Of a DNA stretch of 38,311 bases, positions 8,137 through 16,915 are shown piece after piece. The notes beneath the pieces are model-generated. The model was given only the letters and a program-made list of their open reading frames with translations, was not told where the DNA came from and did no database searches. Position 1 is the first letter of the stretch. Every line of letters starts with the position of its first letter. Location: NCBI GenBank assembly GCA_964551305.1, contig CAZKBT010000032.1:1-38311 (forward strand), written 5' to 3'. This DNA comes from JBAZDC01 sp041654595. GTDB lineage: Bacteria; Pseudomonadota; Gammaproteobacteria; Burkholderiales; Burkholderiaceae_B. A program made the position numbers and the translations under genes.

Positions 8137-9438
8137 ATGAGCACACTGAAATACCAAGCAGGTTTCGGCAATAGCCACGCAACGGAAGCTTTGCCCGGCG
8201 CGCTGCCCCAGGGCCGCAACTCGCCGCAAGTTTGTCCCTACGGCCTGTACGCCGAGCAGCTCTCGGGCACCGCCTTTACCGTCAGCCGCGCCGAAAGCCG
8301 CCGATCCTGGCTATACCGCATACGCCCGACCGCCTTGCAAGACACCTTCGAGCCGTTCGACGGCATCAAGAACTGGACCAATCAATTCAACAGCGGCCCC
8401 GTCACGCCCAATCGCTTGCGCTGGAGCCCGCTGGACATCCCTTCGGAGCCGGTGGACTTTCTCGAAGGCATGCACACCTGGGCCGGCAACGGGCATTGCG
8501 AGGATCAGTCGGGCGTCGGCATCAATCTGTACGTCGCCAACCAATCCATGAAGCGGCGCGTGTTCTATAACGCCGACGCGGAGATGCTGATCGTGCCGCA
8601 GCAAGGCCGGCTGCGCTTCGCGACCGAGCTGGGGTTGATGGACGTCGAGCCCTATGAAATCGCCGTCATCCCACGCGGCGTGCGTTTCCGCGTCGAACTG
8701 CTCGACGGCCCGGCGCGCGGCTACATGCTCGAAAACTTCGGCGCGGCCTTGCGCCCGCCCGAGCTCGGCCCCATCGGCTCCAACGGCCTGGCCAATGTGC
8801 GCGATTTCCAGGTCCCCGTGGCATGGTATGAGGACGTCGAAGAGTCCACCCAGCTGATCGCCAAGTTCACCGGAGGCTTCTGGCACACCCGGCTGGCGCA
8901 TTCGCCGCTGGACGTGGTCGCCTGGCACGGCACGCATGCGCCGTACAAGTACGACCTGCGCCATTTCAACGCGGTCGGCTCCATCACCTACGATCACCCC
9001 GATCCGTGCATTTTCACGGTGCTCACATCGCCTTCCGACACCCCGGGGGCCGCCAACATGGACTTCGCCATTTTTCCGCCGCGGATCCTGGCCATGGAGA
9101 ACACGTTCCGTCCTCCATGGTTCCACCGCAACATCGCCAGCGAATTCATGGGCCTGATACAAGGGGTCTACGACGCGAAAGCGGACGGCTTTCTGCCGGG
9201 CGGCGCCAGCCTGCACAACTGCATGAGCCCGCACGGCCCGGACGCCGCGACGTTCGAGAAGGCCAGCACGGTGGATTTGAGCAAGCCCGACTACATTCGC
9301 GACACCATGGCGTTCATGTTCGAAACCCGCAGAATCATCCGCCCCACCCCGGCGGCATTGAGTTCGTCTACACTTCAAGGTGACTACGATCAAGCCTGGT
9401 CGGGCCTGAAGAAACACTTCGATCCCGCCAAGCCCTGA
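8137..9438 (+). CDS. hmgA: Homogentisate 1,2-dioxygenase
   Basis: HmgA opens the ring of homogentisate with O2 to give maleylacetoacetate, in tyrosine/phenylalanine or phenylacetate-derivative catabolism. It is a cytoplasmic Fe(II) cupin enzyme of 433 residues, the usual length. The N-terminus STLKYQAGFGNSHATEA is typical. The iron ligands are visible as His330 and Glu336 (WFHRNIASEF) and His366 (SPHGPD). The ATG at 8137 matches the family N-terminus; an in-frame ATG four codons earlier (8125) is possible, and neither has a good Shine-Dalgarno sequence, so expression may depend on coupling to the upstream genes. fahA follows 16 bp downstream. Confidence 0.97.
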   Translation: MSTLKYQAGFGNSHATEALPGALPQGRNSPQVCPYGLYAEQLSGTAFTVSRAESRRSWLYRIRPTALQDTFEPFDGIKNWTNQFNSGPVTPNRLRWSPLDIPSEPVDFLEGMHTWAGNGHCEDQSGVGINLYVANQSMKRRVFYNADAEMLIVPQQGRLRFATELGLMDVEPYEIAVIPRGVRFRVELLDGPARGYMLENFGAALRPPELGPIGSNGLANVRDFQVPVAWYEDVEESTQLIAKFTGGFWHTRLAHSPLDVVAWHGTHAPYKYDLRHFNAVGSITYDHPDPCIFTVLTSPSDTPGAANMDFAIFPPRILAMENTFRPPWFHRNIASEFMGLIQGVYDAKADGFLPGGASLHNCMSPHGPDAATFEKASTVDLSKPDYIRDTMAFMFETRRIIRPTPAALSSSTLQGDYDQAWSGLKKHFDPAKP

Positions 9439-9454
9439 CTCACATAGGATAGAC

Positions 9455-10774
9455 ATGCCACAATTGAACGAAACCCATGACCCGGAACTGAGCAGTTGGG
9501 TTGCGTCGGCCAACGTCGCCGACAACGGCTTTCCCATCCAGAACCTGCCTTTCGGCGTTTTTCGGGCCAAAGGCGGCGACACCCCCTTTCAAGTGGGCGT
9601 CGCCATCGGCGACCGGGCCTTGAACCTGACGGCGCTGGCCGGTGACTCGCCATGGTCGGGCGCTGCCGACGAGGCGTTGCAAGCCTGCCGCGGCGAAAGC
9701 CTGAATGCGTTGATGGGCCTGGGCGCGGCGCACTGGCATGCGCTGCGGCTGGAGCTATCGCGCGCCTGGCGCACCGGTTCGTCCTCCCAATCCAAGCTCG
9801 AGCCTCTGCTGCTGGACCAGGATGCGTTGGAATTCTCGCTGCCGGCGCGCATCGGCGACTACACCGATTTCTATATTTCCATTCACCATGCCACGTCGGT
9901 GGGCAAGCAGTTCCGACCGGACAATCCCTTGCTGCCTAACTATAAATGGGTACCCATCGGCTATCACGGCCGCGCCTCGAGCATCGGCGTGTCCGGCCAA
10001 GCCTTTGCCCGGCCCGTGGGGCAAACGCGTCCGGCATCCGAAGGCGCCCAGCCCGGCTTCGGCCCTTGCGCCCGCCTGGATTACGAGCTGGAACTGGGTA
10101 TTTTCGTCGGCCCGGGCAACAAGCAGGGCGATCGCATCGCCATCGACCAGGCCGAATCGCACGCATTCGGGCTATGCCTGCTGAACGACTGGTCCGCCCG
10201 CGACCTGCAGGCATGGGAATACCAGCCTCTGGGCCCGTTCCTGGCCAAGAACTTCGCCAGCACGATCTCGCCCTGGGTCGTCACGCTTGAAGCGCTGGAG
10301 CCGTTTCGCGCGGCGTTCTCGCGCCCCGGCCAGGACCCGCAGCCCCTGCCCTACCTGAACTCGGACGCCAACCGCGCGGGCGGCGCGTTCGACGTCGAGC
10401 TCGAAGTCCAGCTGACCACCGAACAGTCCCGCGCAAGCAAGACGCCGCCCGCCACGCTGTCGCGCAGCAATTTCAAAGACGCTTATTGGACCGTGGCGCA
10501 ATTGATCACCCACCATACAGTCAACGGCTGCAACCTGCAGCCAGGCGACTTGATGGGCACCGGCACGCTCTCGGGTCCGGACGAAGGACAGGAAGGCTCG
10601 CTGCTGGAGCTCACGCAAGGCGGCAAGCAAGCCATCGACCTTCCCTGGGGCGAAAAGCGCCACTTCCTGCAAGACATGGACGAAGTCATCCTGCGCGCGC
10701 AATGCCGCAAGCCGGGCTATCCCACCATCAGTCTCGGGTCGTGCTCGGGCACGGTGCTGCCTGCCCGGCCCTGA
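9455..10774 (+). CDS. fahA: Fumarylacetoacetase
   Basis: FahA hydrolyses fumarylacetoacetate to fumarate and acetoacetate, the last step of homogentisate breakdown. The 439-residue protein has the N-terminal FAH domain (FPIQNLPFGVF...) and the catalytic domain. Key motifs are DYTDFYISIHHATSVG (metal Asp and catalytic His), LDYELELGIFVG (two metal Glu) and LLNDWSARDLQAWEYQPLG (metal Asp). MGTGTLSGP lies near the C-terminus. It is the last gene of the operon. Its final 47 bp overlap the 3' end of the PAP2 gene on the other strand, and no terminator is evident between them. Confidence 0.97.
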   Translation: MPQLNETHDPELSSWVASANVADNGFPIQNLPFGVFRAKGGDTPFQVGVAIGDRALNLTALAGDSPWSGAADEALQACRGESLNALMGLGAAHWHALRLELSRAWRTGSSSQSKLEPLLLDQDALEFSLPARIGDYTDFYISIHHATSVGKQFRPDNPLLPNYKWVPIGYHGRASSIGVSGQAFARPVGQTRPASEGAQPGFGPCARLDYELELGIFVGPGNKQGDRIAIDQAESHAFGLCLLNDWSARDLQAWEYQPLGPFLAKNFASTISPWVVTLEALEPFRAAFSRPGQDPQPLPYLNSDANRAGGAFDVELEVQLTTEQSRASKTPPATLSRSNFKDAYWTVAQLITHHTVNGCNLQPGDLMGTGTLSGPDEGQEGSLLELTQGGKQAIDLPWGEKRHFLQDMDEVILRAQCRKPGYPTISLGSCSGTVLPARP

Positions 10775-11489
10775 GCGCAGGCCGGGAACGGCGGCATATC
10801 AAAGGCGCGAACAGCACGCTGCACACGCACCACGAGAATGCCGCCGCCCACAACGTCTGGCTGAAAAAATGCGCGCCTTGCATGATGCGCAGGCCGCCGA
10901 AAAGCAGGCCCGCCGCCAAGGCGACGGCCAGCCCCGTCCAGCGCAAGCGGGGCAAGTCCAATGCCCAGCCGGCGAAATACAAGCTGAACAAGGACAAGGC
11001 GGTCGCAGTATGGACGCTGGGCAGCGCGCCTCCGCCGGCCTGCCCGGGCGCCGCCCAGAACGCCGTCGGCAGCTCCAGCGAGCCGCCGAACATGGCCAAG
11101 GTCCATGGGCGCACGGACGCCGTCCACTGCTTGATCGCGCCGACCATCAACGGCATCGCGACCAGGACCGCGCATAGCGCCCACAAGACCCAGCGAAAAC
11201 GCGCCAGCGCGGCCACGCGATAGCTGGCCAGAGCGGCAACGCCCGCCGCGATCCCGCCGGCTATCGGGATCAGCCAGATCACGTAGCGCCCGATAAAGTC
11301 CACGATCACCTGCGTGCGCCACGGAAACCGCGCGCCGGCCTCATCGAAGAAGAACGCCGAGACGGCCAGATCCGTTTGGCTATGCAGCACCGCATACGCC
11401 AACGCCGCCAGCAGCACCGTCGGCAGCATGGCTTGCGTGAGCAGATAGGCGGCTACGCCGGGGCGGCGCACGGTTTCCGATGCAGTCAT
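10728..11489 (-). CDS. PAP2-family membrane phosphatase
   Basis: A 253-residue integral membrane protein with about six hydrophobic helices, of the PAP2/type 2 phosphatidate phosphatase superfamily, which dephosphorylates lipids such as phosphatidate, undecaprenyl diphosphate or lipid A. The three-part active site is present with changes: Lys120-x6-Arg127-Pro128, then PSVH (157-160, usually PSGH), then Arg201-x5-His207-x3-Gln211, where the family usually has Asp. The GAHFFSQTLW form resembles a subgroup in which that last residue varies. The ATG at 11489 has a weak AAGG upstream. The 3' end overlaps fahA by 47 bp in a tail-to-tail arrangement. The substrate is unknown. Confidence 0.88.
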   Translation of the reverse strand: MTASETVRRPGVAAYLLTQAMLPTVLLAALAYAVLHSQTDLAVSAFFFDEAGARFPWRTQVIVDFIGRYVIWLIPIAGGIAAGVAALASYRVAALARFRWVLWALCAVLVAMPLMVGAIKQWTASVRPWTLAMFGGSLELPTAFWAAPGQAGGGALPSVHTATALSLFSLYFAGWALDLPRLRWTGLAVALAAGLLFGGLRIMQGAHFFSQTLWAAAFSWCVCSVLFAPLICRRSRPALRAGQAAPCPSTTRD

Positions 11490-11589
11490 TTTTCAACCTT
11501 TTTCAGTATCGACGTAGTAGGGATCCGGCGGCGGCGCGCCGGGAATCCCGCATCCGCGGTCAGACAGCGCCGCGCCGGTTTGGTTCCGC

Positions 11590-13020
11590 TCAATCCGGGG
11601 AGCGGTCGGGAGACAGCACTTTTCCGGGGTTCATCAGGCCGAGAGGATCCAGCGCATGCTTGATCCGGTGCATCAGAGCCAATTCGACGGGATCCTCGTA
11701 CCGCGGCAGGACGTCGCGCTTCAACTGCCCTATGCCGTGCTCCGCGCTGATGGAGCCGGCATGCGCATGCACGCTGTCGTAGACCACCTCATTGACCGCC
11801 GGCTGCAGCGCCAGCAGATCGGACTCGGAAAACGCCGTGCCTTTGGCCACGTTGTAGTGCAGATTGCCGTCGCCCAAATGGCCGAATATCACTAGCTCGA
11901 CCCCGGGAAAGCGCGCCTGCAGCTCCGCATTCGTGACCCGCACGAAATCCGGGATGCGCGACACGGGTACGGAGATGTCGTGCTTGATGCTTTTGCCGAA
12001 CAGCTTTTCGGCCAGCGGTATGCTTTCGCGCAAATGCCACAAGGCTCGGCTTTGGGAAATCGATTCGGCGATGGCCGCATCCTGGATGACGCCGGTCTCC
12101 AGCCCTCGTCCGATGATCTGCTCGAAACGCTCGCGGGCATGCGCGGCGCTTTCGCTGTCGGATAGCTCCAGCAACGCAAACCAGGGGCTGCGCTGCGCGT
12201 CGCCGGCAAACGGCAGGCGCTGCTCCGGAAAGCAGCGGACCACGCCTTGCAGGCAGGAGCCCGCCATCAACTCGAAGCCCGTCAACGACGACCCGAAACC
12301 CTCGCGCGCAAGCCCCAGCACGGCCAGGGCGTCGGCGATGGAGTCCAGCGCCAGCAGCGCGGTCAATTGCGCGGCCGGCCGCGGATACAGCTTGAGCGTC
12401 GCGGCCGTGATGATGCCCAGCGTGCCCTCGCTGCCGATGAACAGATCCCTGAGCTGATAGCCGGTATTGTCCTTGCGCAGGCCGCGCAAGCCGTTCAGGA
12501 CGTCGCCCTGGGCGGTGACGACCTCGAGCCCCAGGGTCAGGTCGCGCATGTTCCCGTAGCGCAGCACTTGCGTGCCTCCCGCGTTGGTGGCCAGGTTGCC
12601 GCCGATGGTGCAACTGCCTTCCGCCGCCAAGCTCAAGGGGAACAGGCGCCCGGCATCGCGCGCCGCCTCTTGCACATTGCGCAGAATGCACCCGGCTTGA
12701 GCGACCAGGGTGTCGTTGTCGGTGTCGATTTCCAGTATCCGGTTCATGCGGGTCATGGATACGACCAGCGCCTGCCCGGCCTCGTCGGGCGTACCCGCGC
12801 CGCACAGGCCCGTATTGCCGCCCTGGGGCACCAACGCAACGCGACGATCGGCGCACCAGCGCACGACGGCCGCCGTTTCCTCGGCGGAACCCGGCCGCAC
12901 GACAGCCAAGGCGCGGCCCTGGTAGCGCCCCCGCCAGTCCGTGCAGTAGGATTGCGCCGCCGCGCCGCGAAGCACGTTCTGCGGCCCAACGATACGAAAC
13001 AGCTCTTCGACTTGACCCAT
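11590..13020 (-). CDS. FAD-binding D-2-hydroxyacid dehydrogenase (GlcD/D2HGDH type)
   Basis: This 476-residue flavoenzyme joins an N-terminal PCMH-type FAD domain (PQGGNTGLCGAG, GGNLATNAGG, GSEGTLGIITAATLKLYP) to a C-terminal FAD-oxidase_C domain (GHLGDGNLHYN with likely metal histidines, SISAEHGIGQLKR, NPGKVLSP). That architecture belongs to D-2-hydroxyglutarate, D-lactate and glycolate dehydrogenase subunits, which pass electrons to quinone or ETF. The exact substrate is uncertain; similarity to D-2-hydroxyglutarate dehydrogenases is the best guess. No transmembrane segment is seen. The ATG at 13020 has GAAGG 6 nt upstream. It is divergent from the phosphomannomutase gene and followed 100 bp later by the PAP2 gene on the same strand. 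Confidence 0.92.
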   Translation of the reverse strand: MGQVEELFRIVGPQNVLRGAAAQSYCTDWRGRYQGRALAVVRPGSAEETAAVVRWCADRRVALVPQGGNTGLCGAGTPDEAGQALVVSMTRMNRILEIDTDNDTLVAQAGCILRNVQEAARDAGRLFPLSLAAEGSCTIGGNLATNAGGTQVLRYGNMRDLTLGLEVVTAQGDVLNGLRGLRKDNTGYQLRDLFIGSEGTLGIITAATLKLYPRPAAQLTALLALDSIADALAVLGLAREGFGSSLTGFELMAGSCLQGVVRCFPEQRLPFAGDAQRSPWFALLELSDSESAAHARERFEQIIGRGLETGVIQDAAIAESISQSRALWHLRESIPLAEKLFGKSIKHDISVPVSRIPDFVRVTNAELQARFPGVELVIFGHLGDGNLHYNVAKGTAFSESDLLALQPAVNEVVYDSVHAHAGSISAEHGIGQLKRDVLPRYEDPVELALMHRIKHALDPLGLMNPGKVLSPDRSPD

Positions 13021-13083
13021 TGCCCGCCTTCTTGAAAAATGGCTCTTTTCACACCGACGATTTTAAACCCTGAGGACCTGACC

Positions 13084-14475
13084 GTGGCCGCCCATTCTTT
13101 TCTGCCCGACGCCGTATTCAAGGCGTACGACATCCGCGGCGTCGTGCCCGGCCAGCTCGATGCCGTCTTCGCCCAGACGCTGGGCCTGGCGCTGGCCGAG
13201 CTGGCGCGCGAGCAAGGCATCGATGCGCTGGTGGTCGGCTACGACGGCCGCCACAGCAGTCCCGGTCTGGCGGCCGGGCTGCAGGACGGCCTGAACCAGG
13301 GCGGCATCGACACCATAGACATCGGCTGCGTGCCCACGCCGTTGGTGTATTTCGGCGCGCACGTCCAGCAGACGGGATCGGGCGTCGCCATTACCGGCAG
13401 CCACAACCCCCCCCAGTACAACGGCTTCAAGATGATGATGGGCGGCAAGACCCTGCATGGCGACGACATCCAGGCGCTGAAGCGGGTTATGGAAAACCTC
13501 CAGCCCACGGACGGCCTGGCGCCCGGCAAGCGGGAAACACGGGATCTGCGCCTTGCCTACGTCGAACGCATCGCGTCGGACGTGTTGCTCCAGCGCCCCA
13601 TGAAGATCGCGATCGACTGCGGAAACGGCGCGGGCGGCATCATCGCCGCGGACCTGTTCAAGGCGCTGGGCTGCCAGGTCGATACGCTGTACTGCGACGT
13701 CGACGGCGATTTTCCCAATCACCATCCCGACCCCGCCGACCCGCGCAATCTCGCGGACCTGATCGCGCACGTCCGGCAAAGCGATTGCGAGATCGGGCTG
13801 GCCTTCGACGGCGACGCGGACCGGCTGGGTGTCGTCACCAAGTCGGGCCAGATCATTTGGCCCGACCGCCAGCTCATCCTTTATGCCCGCGACATCCTGG
13901 ACAGGCTGCCCGGCTCGCAGATCATCTTCGACGTCAAATGCAGCCGCCACGTCGCCAAGGCCGTCAAGCACGCGGGCGGCAAGCCCATCATGGCGCAAAC
14001 CGGCCACTCCATGATCAAGGCCAAGCTCGCGCAGACCGGCGCCCCGCTGGCCGGGGAAATGAGCGGCCACATCTTCTTCAAGGAACGCTGGTACGGCTTC
14101 GACGACGGCCTCTACACCGGCGCGCGCCTGCTCGAAATACTCTCGGCGCACGACGATCCGTCCGAGCTGCTGGAAGACCTGCCCCAGGATATTTCCACGC
14201 CGGAACTGAAAATGGACATGCCCGAAGGCCTGTCGCACGCCTTGATCTCGCGCTTGCAAAGCGAAGCCGAATTTCCCCACGCAACCAGCATCACGACCAT
14301 CGACGGCGTGCGCGCCGAATACAACGACGGCTTCGGACTGGCGCGCGCGTCGAACACGACGCCCGTGATCGTGCTGCGCTTCGAAGGCGATACGCCTCAG
14401 GCGCTGGAACGCATCCAGGACGAGTTCCGCCAGGCTTTCGCGGCGCTGGATCCCGGGCTGAAGCTGCCCTTCTAG
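13084..14475 (+). CDS. manB: Phosphomannomutase/phosphoglucomutase
   Basis: This enzyme interconverts hexose 6- and 1-phosphates, supplying mannose 1-phosphate or glucose 1-phosphate for nucleotide sugars of LPS and exopolysaccharide. The 463-residue protein matches the AlgC/PMM-PGM type: FKAYDIRG at the N-terminus, the phosphoserine loop TGSHNPPQYNGFK (Ser106), the Mg site DGDADR (242-247) and the sugar loop GEMSGHIFFKERW. The GTG at 13084 is preferred because GAGG lies 8 nt upstream and because the ATG at 13039 leaves only 18 bp to the divergent gene. It sits next to the glycan operon but on the opposite strand, facing its 3' end. A weak hairpin (GCCGGG/CCCGGC, 14480-14503) lies between the two stops. 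Confidence 0.93.
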   Translation: MAAHSFLPDAVFKAYDIRGVVPGQLDAVFAQTLGLALAELAREQGIDALVVGYDGRHSSPGLAAGLQDGLNQGGIDTIDIGCVPTPLVYFGAHVQQTGSGVAITGSHNPPQYNGFKMMMGGKTLHGDDIQALKRVMENLQPTDGLAPGKRETRDLRLAYVERIASDVLLQRPMKIAIDCGNGAGGIIAADLFKALGCQVDTLYCDVDGDFPNHHPDPADPRNLADLIAHVRQSDCEIGLAFDGDADRLGVVTKSGQIIWPDRQLILYARDILDRLPGSQIIFDVKCSRHVAKAVKHAGGKPIMAQTGHSMIKAKLAQTGAPLAGEMSGHIFFKERWYGFDDGLYTGARLLEILSAHDDPSELLEDLPQDISTPELKMDMPEGLSHALISRLQSEAEFPHATSITTIDGVRAEYNDGFGLARASNTTPVIVLRFEGDTPQALERIQDEFRQAFAALDPGLKLPF

Positions 14476-14518
14476 CCAGGCCGGGATCCTCTCCAAGCCC
14501 GGCTCAAAGGCACCGTCC

Positions 14519-16915
14519 TCAGTCCAGCTGCGCCGATTCGCGCAAGGTCAAGGCATCGTACAGATCGACGTGAGCCCGGGCGATCTTCTCGACGTCGAAT
14601 TCCTCTTGCGCCAAGACGCGGCCCGCCTGTCCCATGCGTGCCCGCAGCGCCTTGTCCTCCGCCAATTGCAGCACCGCCTGGGCAAGGGCATGGGCGTCCT
14701 TGACAGGCACCAGCAGCCCTGTTTGCCCGGCGATGACCGCATCGCGGCAGCCGGGTACGTCGGTCGTCACGACCGGCCTGCCGCATGCGGCGGCCTCGAC
14801 CAATGACTTGGGCAGGCCTTCTCGATACGACGGCAGCACGGCGATGTGGGATTGTTGATAAAGCGTCGCCACGTCCTGGCGCTCGCCCAGCAACTCCACC
14901 ACGCCTTCGCGCCGCCATTCCTCCAGCGTCTCCTGCGAAATGCTGGCGGGATTGCCCGGATCAGGACTGCCCGCCAAGGTCCAGCGCAAGCCGCTGCGAT
15001 GGCCCTGGGTCAGCCTGGCGGCCTGGACGAACTCCTGCACGCCTTTATCCTTCAGCAAGCGCGCCGCCATCAAGGCCCTGGGCGGGCCTTCGGGCTCGGG
15101 ATGAACGCCGAACGCCTGCAAATCCACGCCCGAACCGCGCAGCATGACCGTCTGCGCCTTGCGCACGACGCCCGCCTTCAGCAAGACGTCGCGGTCGTTC
15201 TCGTTCTGGAAGATCACGCGGCTATTGCCGTGGCCCAAGGCCAGGCGATACAGCAGAATGGCGGCGCGGCGCACCGGATCCAGCCCCTGCCGCTCGCGCG
15301 TGAACACGAAGCCCAGGCCGGATACCGCGGCCACGTAGGCGGGCACGCGGGCCAGCCTGGCGGCGATGCCGCCATACACCACCGGCTTGATGGTGACGGC
15401 ATGCACCAGCGCGGGCCGGAGCCGGCGAAACAAGCGCCACATCGCGTAAAGGCTATGCAGTTCCTGCACGGGGTTCTTGCCGCTGCGCGACATCGGTATG
15501 ACGTGATGCGCCAGCCCATGCCCGGCGATGACCGGCACAGAGGGCCCGTCCATCGTCGCGACGTGCACCTCGTACCCCGCTCGTCGCGCCGCCAGCGCCA
15601 ACGGCAGGCGATGCGATAAAAAGAAAGCCGGATTGTTCACCGCGAACAGCAGCCGCGGCGCGCCCGCGTCGGCCGGCTGCGCATCGTGCGACGGCGAGCG
15701 GCGCAACGCCTCCAGCGCCGACGGCCGCGCCGACGCCTGGCGCGTCCTGGGATAATCCAGCGCCAGGCGATGCCAGACCACGCGATACGCGTTCACCATG
15801 GCATCCAGGCTGAACAGCCGGCGCACTCGATCCCGTCCATCCAGAATGCGCTGCGCGAATTCCGGCGTGCCGCGCGATATCGCCGCCTCGTCGATGGCCC
15901 GCGCCAGCGCCGGCGCATCCCGCGCGGGCGCGACCCAGCCGTGCTCGCCGACGATGTAGGCGGCATCGCCCACGTCCGTCGTCACGCACGGCACGCCGCT
16001 GGCCATTGCCTCGGCCAGCACGTTGGGAAAGCCTTCTGCGCGGCTGGACAACACGTGCAAGTCCAAGGCCTTCATCACATCGGGCACGTCGTCGCGGCGT
16101 CCCAGCGCGACCACTCTCTGCTCCAGCCCATGGCGTCCGATCATCGCGGACAGCGCCGCGTTTTCCAGCTCCATGCCTTCGCCGACCAGCACCAGGCGCC
16201 AGTCGGCCCCCAGCGATCGGCATTGCGCAACGGCGGACAACAAGTTTTCGTGATCCTTGAGCGGATTCCAGCGCGCGACGTTGCCGATGAGGAATGTCGC
16301 GTCGTCCAGTCCCAGCTCGCGGCGCAAGCGTGACGGACCGCTGGGCTGCCAGCGCGCCAGATCGTAGCCGTTCGGAATGACCAGCATGCGATCCGCGCGG
16401 TATCCCCACTGCCGGTGCCGTTCGCCCGCATTCTCCGCGCAGGCGATGATCACGCCGGGCACCAAGCGGGAAACCCGCGCGCTCAGCCAGGCCAGCGCCC
16501 GAGACGATTTGCTGCTTGCGTGCAGGTCCGCACCCGAATTGCGTATCCCCCAGGCCACGGCCCGTATCCCGGCCAGCCGGGCGACGATGCCGCCGGCGAA
16601 ATCCGCATGGTACATCCAGGTCTGGACCACGTCGGGATTCACTTCTCGCAACAGCCGCCATAGCCGCCACAAGCCTTGCAGGACGGAGACGGGGCCGGAC
16701 ATGCCCAAGGCGTACACGTCGACGCCGTCGCGGCGCAAGCGTTCGCCGAACACGCCTTCGTTGCCCATGGAAATCACCACGTGCCTGTCGGTCTGGCTGG
16801 GCGCCGTGATCAGCCTGTGCATGACCGTTTCGGCGCCGCCCAATCCCAGGCCGGAAATAATGTGCACGATGAGCCGTGCGTCGTCGTTGGCCATGATTGT
16901 CTTATCCTTGCTCAT
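14519..16915 (-). CDS. Double GT4 glycosyltransferase (two domains fused)
   Basis: One continuous reading frame of about 798 residues holds two complete GT-B fold glycosyltransferases. The first (about 10-380) starts with VHIISGLGLGGAETVMHRL and carries the GT4 donor motif EGFPNVLAEAMASGVPCVTTD. A linker rich in Arg, Ala, Ser and Pro (about 385-420) leads to the second (about 420-790), which opens with LLFAVNNPAFFLSHRLPLAL and has SYREGLPKSLVEAAACGRPVVTTD. Both C-terminal E-x7-E nucleotide-sugar sites look intact. The ATG at 16915 overlaps the upstream stop as ATGA; a second ATG at 16894 with AAGGA 10 nt upstream is an alternative. It is the last gene of the glycan operon and probably adds two sugars on the cytoplasmic side. 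Donors and linkages are unknown. Confidence 0.9.
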   Translation of the reverse strand: MSKDKTIMANDDARLIVHIISGLGLGGAETVMHRLITAPSQTDRHVVISMGNEGVFGERLRRDGVDVYALGMSGPVSVLQGLWRLWRLLREVNPDVVQTWMYHADFAGGIVARLAGIRAVAWGIRNSGADLHASSKSSRALAWLSARVSRLVPGVIIACAENAGERHRQWGYRADRMLVIPNGYDLARWQPSGPSRLRRELGLDDATFLIGNVARWNPLKDHENLLSAVAQCRSLGADWRLVLVGEGMELENAALSAMIGRHGLEQRVVALGRRDDVPDVMKALDLHVLSSRAEGFPNVLAEAMASGVPCVTTDVGDAAYIVGEHGWVAPARDAPALARAIDEAAISRGTPEFAQRILDGRDRVRRLFSLDAMVNAYRVVWHRLALDYPRTRQASARPSALEALRRSPSHDAQPADAGAPRLLFAVNNPAFFLSHRLPLALAARRAGYEVHVATMDGPSVPVIAGHGLAHHVIPMSRSGKNPVQELHSLYAMWRLFRRLRPALVHAVTIKPVVYGGIAARLARVPAYVAAVSGLGFVFTRERQGLDPVRRAAILLYRLALGHGNSRVIFQNENDRDVLLKAGVVRKAQTVMLRGSGVDLQAFGVHPEPEGPPRALMAARLLKDKGVQEFVQAARLTQGHRSGLRWTLAGSPDPGNPASISQETLEEWRREGVVELLGERQDVATLYQQSHIAVLPSYREGLPKSLVEAAACGRPVVTTDVPGCRDAVIAGQTGLLVPVKDAHALAQAVLQLAEDKALRARMGQAGRVLAQEEFDVEKIARAHVDLYDALTLRESAQLD

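Noticed and set aside
13039..13083. Upstream ATG for the phosphomannomutase gene
   Set aside because: No ribosome site, only 18 bp from the divergent start, and the extra 15 residues do not match the family N-terminus; GTG at 13084 has GAGG.
14480..14503. Hairpin GCCGGG/CCCGGC between the convergent phosphomannomutase and double transferase genes
   Set aside because: Only 6 bp with a 12-nt loop and no T tract; too weak to annotate as terminator.
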